DNA of 64,000 nt. Source: Letharia columbiana. Taxonomy: Eukaryota > Ascomycota > Lecanoromycetes > Lecanorales > Parmeliaceae. Each line of letters begins with the position of its first letter. Position 1 is the first letter of the stretch. The position numbers were made by a program, and so were the translations under genes. Location of the stretch: positions 1,995,501-2,059,500 of the forward strand of contig NW_023501036.1 of the NCBI RefSeq assembly GCF_014066305.1. Reading direction: 5' to 3'. Of the stretch, positions 56,960 to 64,000 are shown one piece after another. Below the pieces are notes generated by a model. That model did not search any database. It saw only the letters and a list, made by a program, of their open reading frames with translations, and was not told the origin of the DNA.

Positions 56960-57517
56960 ATGGATACAGGCTGTGCACTCGAGCAGAACGCCATCCGCTC
57001 GAACACTTACGAGGAACTGCTGGCCAACAACCAAGCCCTCCAAGACAAGAACACGGCTCTACAAGAGCAGCTTCGCGTTGCCAATACCGAGAACCAGGAG
57101 CAGTATGTCTGGGCAGTGTGCAACTCCACAGTCTTCCAGAAGTGGACAGCCTACTGGAATGGCATCCAGCAGCTCAGTCGTGCCATGGATTTGAAGGTGC
57201 GCGAGCTGCGTGGACGGTTGGCCAAGAGCCAAGGCGACCTGGCCAAAGAGCGTTTCCTTCATGCCAGAACAATGGCTGAAGTCCACCGCCTACGAGACGA
57301 ACGGGATATTGCCCACCGAAATGCTCGGATCTTCCCAGCCGAGCCCGGTTCAAATACGGTGGCGGGGGGTTCGATACCCGACTTCACACTGTTTCCTGGG
57401 GACGGTTTCCTAAACGAAGAGGATTTTGAAGACTTCAAGGAGTCTGTGGAAGCATCGCCGATGGGGAAGAATCCCCATGTGTACGGCAGACCTGATGGTT
57501 TCTTCCCGCGACTTTAA
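56960..57517 (+). CDS. Small coiled-coil protein (unknown)
   Basis: The ATG at 56960 opens 185 codons. After MDTGCALEQNAIRSNTYEE comes a coiled coil (LLANNQALQDKNTALQEQL), an aromatic segment (VWAVCNSTVFQKWTAYWNGI), and a second coiled coil (KVRELRGRLAKSQGDLAKER to EVHRLRDERDIAHRNA). The acidic tail is DGFLNEEDFEDFKESVE. The frame is also open upstream to 56852, but that part looks like leader. I do not recognise the family. It resembles short fungal-specific proteins common in repeat-rich regions. Location and function unknown. Confidence 0.6.
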   Translation: MDTGCALEQNAIRSNTYEELLANNQALQDKNTALQEQLRVANTENQEQYVWAVCNSTVFQKWTAYWNGIQQLSRAMDLKVRELRGRLAKSQGDLAKERFLHARTMAEVHRLRDERDIAHRNARIFPAEPGSNTVAGGSIPDFTLFPGDGFLNEEDFEDFKESVEASPMGKNPHVYGRPDGFFPRL

Positions 57518-57748
57518 CGTCGATGAGGGGCATCTGGGTTTTGGAGTTGGGACACTTTCACGGGGGAATTGGCTCATGTTGGTCTTGTACATAGGACAGA
57601 TGGCATGATACGGACAGGATGTTTGGGTTAGCGGCGCTCGAGCTGTCGCTACAGTTCGGCAGCAGGCCTGGAAATGTTGCCACAATTTGGGTCTTGGATA
57701 TCATTTCTGCCATACCTTCAAGGTCCCATCCCCAGTAGAATTGATATA
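57518..57748. other. 3' flank of the small coiled-coil gene, up to the LTR palindrome
   Basis: Short spacer. No feature other than the AT-rich approach (TTGATATA) to the solo LTR. Confidence 0.4.
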
Positions 57749-57917
57749 TGTCGGTAACTCAACACTCGCTTACACTAGTACTCATTCGGTCTAGTCATGA
57801 GTATATGAAGGCATTCTCTGTACATAGATATCCTTCTTCCTTAGACATCATTAAGAATACCATATCTAGTGATAAGTCTCATTATACAAGTAACTGCATA
57901 CCCAGGTATTACCAACA
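57749..57917 (+). mobile_element. Solo LTR (plus orientation), left arm of LTR palindrome
   Basis: 169 bp from TGTCGG to ACCAACA. It is an inverted, slightly diverged copy of the LTR at 57926-58096. No internal element sequence or primer-binding site is next to it on either side. Confidence 0.75.
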
Positions 57918-57925
57918 CTGATCAG

Positions 57926-58096
57926 TGTTGGTAATACCTGGGTATGCAGTTACTGCTATAATGAGACTTATCACTAGATATGGTAGTCTTAATGATGTCT
58001 AAGGAAGAAGGATATCTATGTACAGAGAATGCCTTCATATACCCATGACTAGACCGAATGGGTACTAGTGGTAGCGAGTGTTGAGTCGTTCCAACA
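57926..58096 (-). mobile_element. 3' LTR of the copia-type element (minus orientation)
   Basis: 171 bp. On the minus strand it starts TGTTGGAACG and ends ACCAACA, giving TG..CA ends and 6-bp inverted termini (TGTTGG/CCAACA). It lies 145 bp past the polyprotein stop. The 8-bp palindrome CTGATCAG separates it from the oppositely oriented LTR at 57749-57917. Confidence 0.8.
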
Positions 58097-58241
58097 CTGG
58101 CAAAAAACAGAAAATGAGGCTATTCACATGTTACATTCCTTCTCCGTAACCCCCATGACCGCAATTACTCCCTCTGCTGTAGTGGGCGTAGATCCGGTCA
58201 TGCCGGGCGTATTTCTAGTAGCACTGCGCTAAGACGGCTTC

Positions 58242-60745
58242 CTATTGGTCAGTATCAGTGTCTTGTCTTTCCACCCAGCCTTCTAGATCCAGTTCCAGGT
58301 GATTCGTATCCACTAGACGTTGTAGTGCGTCACATCCCTTATCCTTTGTCATTGAATCAGCTGGATTCTTGTCTCCTCTGATCCATAGGATCTCAGTAAT
58401 CTCCCGTCGTTCGTACGACTGTCTCAGACATAGAATGTCTATCATTAGTCTTTTCTCTTGTGTTGTCCCTAGCTTGACAAGACATTCGTATAGAGATTTC
58501 GAGTCTATACACATAGAAAGAGGTATCTTCCCCTGGGAAGTACCAGAGAAGATTTGATCCAGAGTGGATTTTATGGTGGCTGCAACGTCGAATCCCAGGG
58601 ACAATGCGTAAAGTTCGGAGGCCAATACGCTTCTAGTGACTCGGCGGCATTTGATCGATTGCCAATGGATGATATTGGCCTTGTTCTGAGCGTCAGCTAG
58701 GGCTATCACATAGCCGATTTGGGAAGAGAGGTCTTTGTTGTTGGCGAATGACGAATCCGTAAAAGCCACGATTCTTAGAGACGTCACATCTAGCTTGACG
58801 AATGTGAGGCCTCTTCCTTCCATTTGCCATGAAAGACAGCGATTTAGGTACTGAGCATCCTCGTATGTAGGTTCTGTAATCTGGGCGGCATATGATAGGG
58901 CGAATGCCGCTTGTGGCTGTGACACAGTAGCGATGTATGCTCCTCGTGCTCGTTGGGCGACGTACTGTTCTTTCGTGAACGATTTCGTGAGTAATTGGAT
59001 CTTCTTCGCTTGTCTGAGTTGGCTAATTCTTATGTTATCCTCGAGAGTAATAACGAATCCATTGAATTCGAGAGGCTGTTCCGGAGTGAGTCTCTCGGAT
59101 GGCTTAGCCAGTAGTCCTGCGGCGTGTAGTTCTCGTGATTCCATGTCCATGAACTCGGTGGTACCGGCGATGAGAGAGTCATCGGTTTGTAAGCCAACAA
59201 TTGCTGTCATATCGTTGTTGAATAGTAGGCAAGTGTCGAATGTAGACGGGGTCATTCCCAGCTTCTCCACATGGTGTTTATGATATGTCTGAAACCAGTG
59301 GGTACCGGACTCAGCAATTCCATAGAGGGGGAGAATGACACGGAGTATCGTTCTCGATGATAATCCCATTTCAGCTGGGGCTAAAATAAAGACATCTCTA
59401 GCCAATTCGGATCGAGATTGCGTGTATGCCTGAGTAATGTCGCGTAGGTATAGAGATAGCTGTGGGATAGCTAACGCTAGGGCGATAATAAGCCGTTGAC
59501 TGGCCCGTTGAATGGTAGGGGCCTGAGTGAGAATCCCATGCTTCTCCGAGTCATTGAATGCTTGGACTACTAGTCGCGACTTCTCGAAGGCTTTCTCGGT
59601 ACCCTCATTCTTGATTTTGTCCACAAAACGACTACCAAATATCCGTGCTCCTGCGGGGATATCTTCGGTCTTCATGATCTCAAATACACCCTTTTCAAGT
59701 AGTCCATTCAGTTCTTTTTGCCGGGATGCCTGGAAGTTCGGTGAAGGTGGCTGTGGCATGGACTTAGATATGTAGACCGTGATGTCAGGAGAGCTTCGAA
59801 AACGGGCGGGAGCATGTCGACGTCGAGGAGGGTTATGACGTAGTGGAGCGTCCTGAGGAGGGTCTTGATGGTCTTGGTTATCGTCATTTTCGTGTTGAGT
59901 ATCGTCTGACTGTGGAGATTCTTGTTCGGGGGACTCGGGAGACTCGATTGGGGTGTCTGTTTCTTCCAAATATGGCTTGACGATAGTGATTCGGAAGTCT
60001 GTAGGACCATTAGACAATTCGACGGTGCATGTCTCTCGAGAAGTGGCTAGCAATTTGTATGGTCCAGTCCACTTCTTTTGATGCGTTCTCCACACCAGTA
60101 CCGGGGAACCAATTGGAGTATCATGCATCCTCATTGTCTGGGGGCCGTTCCGCTGATGTAGGGCGTCATTGACTTGTCTCTTAGCGTGGAGTTTTGCAAC
60201 TTCAGCCATTGCTATAGTGATAGCTTTTGCCCTCTCAGTAGTAGACAGAGTTGGTGCATCGTCATTCGTGATACGGGGGAAGGTTCCAAAAACCAGCAAT
60301 GTGGGAACGATGCCGTTGTATCCGGCTGTATCGTTGACAGCCTTGACAGCCATTTGTAGGCGGATCTCCTTCCCAATACCTTGGTTCTCCAGTTCCGCAG
60401 TGATTATCGAATAGGCTCGTCTCAATGGAGTGTGATATCGTTCTACTAGGCCGATAGAATTAGCGGCCTCAACTGGTACGCATTTCGTTTGAATGCTCAG
60501 AGTTCTGGCGTTTTGCCTAAACTCGGTACTGTCAAAGTTAGTCCCAGCGTCATGGACAATGACATCTGGAGGTCCGACATATACGTCTATCCAGCATAGT
60601 CTGAGCATGTCCCATGTGTGGGAGGCAGTCATATTCGTCAGCCATCGGGCGGCCTGAAATGAAGTTCCCTCGTCAACAACTTGTAGTTCAATACTAGTAC
60701 ACTCCTCAGTCAATCCTAGCATCGTCCTCCACTCTACAGTACCTT
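58242..60745 (-). mobile_element. Ty1/copia retrotransposon polyprotein, 5'-truncated (IN-RT-RNase H)
   Basis: An 842-codon frame runs on the minus strand from about 60770 to 58242 with no interruption. It begins inside the integrase core. The second catalytic Asp lies in VHDAGTNF (residue 74) and the Glu in GLVERYH (residue 110), a DD(35)E spacing. The first catalytic Asp, the zinc-binding HHCC, protease, gag and 5' LTR are all missing. A charged linker follows, then reverse transcriptase with RDITQAYTQ and the active-site LQTDDSL. RNase H follows, with AFTDSSFANN, SELYAL, CIDSKSLYE and GDKNPADSMTK. The order IN before RT is diagnostic of copia rather than gypsy elements. The intact frame suggests a recent insertion. 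The 5' end abuts MET10 coding sequence with no LTR, so the boundary (about 60.72-60.77 kb) is approximate. Confidence 0.9.
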
Positions 60746-63647
60746 CAAGCGGCTTTAAATCAGCTCTCACAGCTATACTCAGATGTCAGTCCATTTGTGG
60801 CTCATATCGCGGCCATTGACTATGCTGGAGCTTCCTCACAGTTGGTCGCGGATTACGTCTCCGCTTTGTCGCTGGCAGAAGAGCTGGGATTCGGCGTGGT
60901 GTCTTCATTCTCCGCATATGAGGCGCAGCATATGGCATTGCTCTCTACGCTGCTTGCGAGCATCATGCCCACCATACACATTTACGATGGGGTCAGCATT
61001 GGCAGGGAGACAACAAGAGTTATTGATGTCCTAGATCAAGCTGGTCTGCACAATACATACAAGGCCGTTCAGAATGAAATATCTGCACCAGGAAAGAAGA
61101 GTGTGAACACAGACACGAAAGTGCTGCAACTGCTGAACGCGTTGAATGGCGAGCTTGGTACTCAGTACGGGGTCTTCGAGTATCACGGCCACGCAACACC
61201 AGACTCGGTGCTGACAGTCTTCGGGACTGTAGAGTCGTCATTGGCCTCGCAGGTTGCTCTGTCGCTCGAAAGAGAAGGCGCGAAAGTGGGAGTCGTGAAT
61301 GTCAGAGTCTACAGGCCATTCATTGAAGAGGAATTTCTCGGGGTCCTGCCTGAGTCAGTGAGGAAGATCGGTGTGCTTGGTCAAGTTGACGATCAGCAAG
61401 CGGTATCGGACAGCAGCGTGCGCTCGAATCTGTATTGCGACGTTATACCAGCGATCGCATACTCAGACAAATGGGCAACGCCTCCAGCGGTAATAGACGT
61501 GAAATATGCGAGGGAAACTGTTTGGACGCCTGTCTCTGTTGCGGCAGCATTCCAACTGCTGGTGGAGAAGCCAATTTTGCAACCTGAGGACATATGGACT
61601 GAATCTGGAGCCCCTTCGGCCCTCCAGTTGCTTGACCCTTCATCTGTTCAGCAGTATACCTTTTGGGACATTGATACCTCAGACTCGGCAAACGCGCCGG
61701 TTGCGCTCGGCCAAGCTTTGGCAACAGATTCCGCGAACAACGTCACCACCAAGACAGGATACGACAATCTGATTCAAGGAGGAGTGTTCCGTTCTAATAT
61801 TCGGAAGTCTAAGAAGACGATCGAGGCTTCTTACTCGATCGATGCAGCAGATGTAGTCTATGTCGGCGGCGAAAGCCTTCTCAAGATGTATGACATCCTC
61901 GGTGGCCTCAAGGCTGGCGGAAAGATCATTTGAAGCTACCAGGCGTAAAAGATGACGATCTTGAAAAGAAGCTTCCAGTCGAATTTAGAAACGCATTGGC
62001 CGCCAAAGGTGCCAAGTTGTATATTCTTGATCCACCAGCAGTTGAGGTCATAGCCAATGATCCAGCACAGGAAGTATACTTGACGGAGCTGGCATTCTTG
62101 CGCGTCGCGTTGCCCAACCTTGAGAAGACTGGATTGCAGAAGCTGGCATCTGTCAACGGAACAATCGAGACATTGCAGGAATTGGCCAAGGTTCTAGACA
62201 ACGCTTTGCGACTCGTGGAGATCCCCAAGACTTGGGCCACCGAGGAATTAGAGGGCACGCCATCCTCATTGTTCAAGGACATATGTACGAGCAGCTTTGT
62301 AGCTTACGACAAGATTGAGGTAGACCCACCCACGTATCTCAAAGACTGGAAGACGGCGGCCAAAGGCTTGATTTTCAAGGAGGCTTACGGCACAAAGCCG
62401 GCACTGCGCCCAGACGTCAACGTCAAGACCTACACAGTGCATGTACAGGAGAATCGCAGACTTACGCCGCCATCTTACGACAGAAATATTTTCCACATCG
62501 AATTTGATCTTGGGAATTCAGGCCTGACCTACGATATTGGAGAAGCGCTCGGTATTCATGCTGAGAATGACGAAGTCGAGGTCGAGGAGTTTATCAAATT
62601 CTACAAACTTGATCCTAAGGAGATTGTTGAGGTGTCGAGTCGCGAGAATCTCGAGGTGCTCGAGAACAGGACAGTGTACCAAGCTCTTATGCAGAATGTC
62701 GACATCTTCGGCCGACCACCGAAGCGATTCTACGAAGCTTTGGCTGAGTTCGCCGATGATCCCGATGAGCGGAAAGAGCTTACCACATTGGGAGGCCCTA
62801 CCAAAGAGGGTAACCAGGAATTCAAGAGGAGAGCCGAAGTAGATACTATTACTTACGCCGACATCCTTTTGGGGTTCCCTTCGGCCCATCCAAGCTTCCA
62901 TGATATTGTCCGCATTGTTAGTCCGTTGAAGCGAAGAGAATACTCAATTGCGTCATGCCAGAAGGTGACGCCGAACAGCGTTGCTTTGATGATTGTGGTG
63001 GTCGGCTGGGTAGATCCGAAGGGTCGTGACAGATTTGGTCAAGCTACAAGGTTTCTTAACAAGCTCAGAGTCGGCGCTCCTGTCACTGTCTCCGTCAAGC
63101 CGAGTGTGATGAAGCTGCCACCGAAGTCTACCCAGCCATTGATCATGGCTGGTCTTGGCACTGGTCTTGCGCCATTCCGAGCCTTTGTGCAGTATCGCGC
63201 GTGGGAGAAGGCACAGGGCAAGGAGATTGGGTCCGTATTGCTCTACATGGGCTCGAGACACCAAAGAGAAGAGTATTGTTATGGAGAGGAGTGGGAGGCC
63301 TATCAGGATGCTGGTGTCATCACGCTGCTTGGTCGTGCTTTCTCCCGTGATCAGCCGCAGAAGATCTATATCCAGGATCGGATGAGGCAGACAATGAATG
63401 ATATCATCCAGGCTTATCTGAAGGAGGAAGGGGCTTTCTATCTTTGTAAGTGCTTCTGCACAAGCGTGAAGACGAGCTTACTGATGCGTTGCTGCTAGGC
63501 GGTCCTACATGGCCTGTACCTGATGTCACCAACGTGCTTGAAGATGCTATCGCCAGGGACGCACAGATGATAGGCAGGAAGGTGACCCCGAGGACTGAGA
63601 TTGAAAAGTTGAAGGATCAGCTGAGATATGTTTTGGAGGTTTACTGA
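60746..63647 (+). CDS. MET10: MET10, sulfite reductase flavoprotein (alpha) subunit, N-terminus missing and one frame break
   Basis: Flavoprotein subunit of assimilatory NADPH-sulfite reductase, passing electrons from NADPH through FAD to the haemoprotein Met5 for cysteine/methionine synthesis. Visible sequence starts near YSDVSPFVAHIAAIDYAG, within the pyruvate:ferredoxin-oxidoreductase-like region. The frame ends with a stop at 61931-61933, just after GGLKAGGKII. It resumes one frame over as LPGVKDDDLEKKLPVEFRN, so one base seems missing in the T3 at 61928-61930. The reductase half has RREYSIASCQK (FAD), IMAGLGTGLAPFRAF and YMGSRHQREEYCYGEEW (NADPH). An intron (63446-63498) precedes the last exon, GPTWPVPDV to the stop at 63647. 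Roughly 100 N-terminal residues are absent, replaced by the copia fragment. This is either a disrupted copy or an assembly join. The family identity is firm. Confidence 0.88.
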
Positions 63648-64000
63648 AATCCAAGCATTGCAAGCATATCTGCTTTCTAAGCGTGGCGTAGGCGGTGCGT
63701 CTGAATTTCTCGGATATTTCGCACCTAACTTATACGAATAGAACTGATACATTTGATTTTTGACCCTCCATCCACTACCTTCCCCATACTGCACCAAGTT
63801 TGTCCTGCATGCGAAAGATCTCCTTTGTGAAGACTATGTATCAGTCAGGGGTTCAGGGGCGATATTTGGTTTGAGAAGCACGCCTTGTAAGGCGACGCTA
63901 GGCAAGGAGTGTTACCGATTGGACAATGACCGTGGCGCGAAGTTTGCGCTCACTTTGCTTCTGCTTGCAGACAGTCATATTATGATACAACATAGTCACT
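63648..64000. other. 3' flank of MET10
   Basis: About 350 bases to the window edge. No gene seen. Confidence 0.5.

Overview
The window is nuclear DNA of a filamentous ascomycete (Pezizomycotina; I cannot place it more finely). The basis is short introns of about 44-122 nt with GT..AG ends, and a set of typical fungal genes: the Paf1-complex subunit CTR9, an alpha-actinin, a DUF89 phosphatase, a PTH11/SAT4-type membrane protein, a DUF1766 (T5orf172) protein, DCP1, an OCRL-like inositol 5-phosphatase and the sulfite reductase subunit MET10. A Ty1/copia-type retrotransposon fragment is also present. There are no CRISPR arrays, operons or rRNA.

Layout. 0-3 kb: 3' part of CTR9 (+). 3-4.3 kb: microsatellite-rich spacer. 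4.3-6.9 kb: a large disordered protein (-), followed by a 5.7-kb stretch with no convincing gene. 12.6-14.3 kb: an unrecognised protein with three copies of one ~85-residue module (-). 14.7-15.7 kb: degenerate tandem repeats. 16.7-19 kb: alpha-actinin (-). 20.7-22.7 kb: an unrecognised three-exon gene (-). 23.8 kb: a tiny zinc-ribbon-like ORF (+). 24.7-26.6 kb: quinone-oxidoreductase-like MDR enzyme (+) tail-to-tail with a secreted polysaccharide-lyase-like protein (-). 28-29.6 kb: DUF89/ARMT1-like phosphatase (-).

30.2-38.8 kb is the most biosynthetic part. It holds a GMC oxidoreductase (-), a cytochrome P450 (+), a PTH11/SAT4-type seven-helix protein (-) and a UbiA-superfamily membrane prenyltransferase or terpene cyclase (+). 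GMC and P450 are divergent over a 1.2-kb promoter. This looks like a compact candidate terpenoid or meroterpenoid cluster.

39.6-48.6 kb is housekeeping: DUF1766 protein (+), DCP1 (-) head-to-head with the OCRL-like phosphatase (+), and a coiled-coil protein (-). 49-58 kb is repeat-rich. It contains a near-perfect 51-bp-arm hairpin, several degenerate tandem arrays, a 2EXR/F-box-like fragment, a large acidic lineage-specific protein with three repeated LWG-type motifs, and a small coiled-coil protein. At 57.7-60.75 kb lies a 5'-truncated copia element on the minus strand, ending in two LTRs arranged as a 170-bp-arm palindrome. The element directly abuts a MET10 gene that lacks its N-terminus.

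Two window-wide signals stand out. Several otherwise intact genes carry single-base frame breaks, often in 5-base homopolymers (16803, 25251, 53888; also near 38268 and 61926). These point to consensus errors or recent decay and should be resolved before any gene is called broken. Second, several gene models only stay in frame if the 3' splice site is AAG rather than CAG or TAG. All exon boundaries were inferred by reading frame and family similarity recalled from general knowledge, not by alignment.
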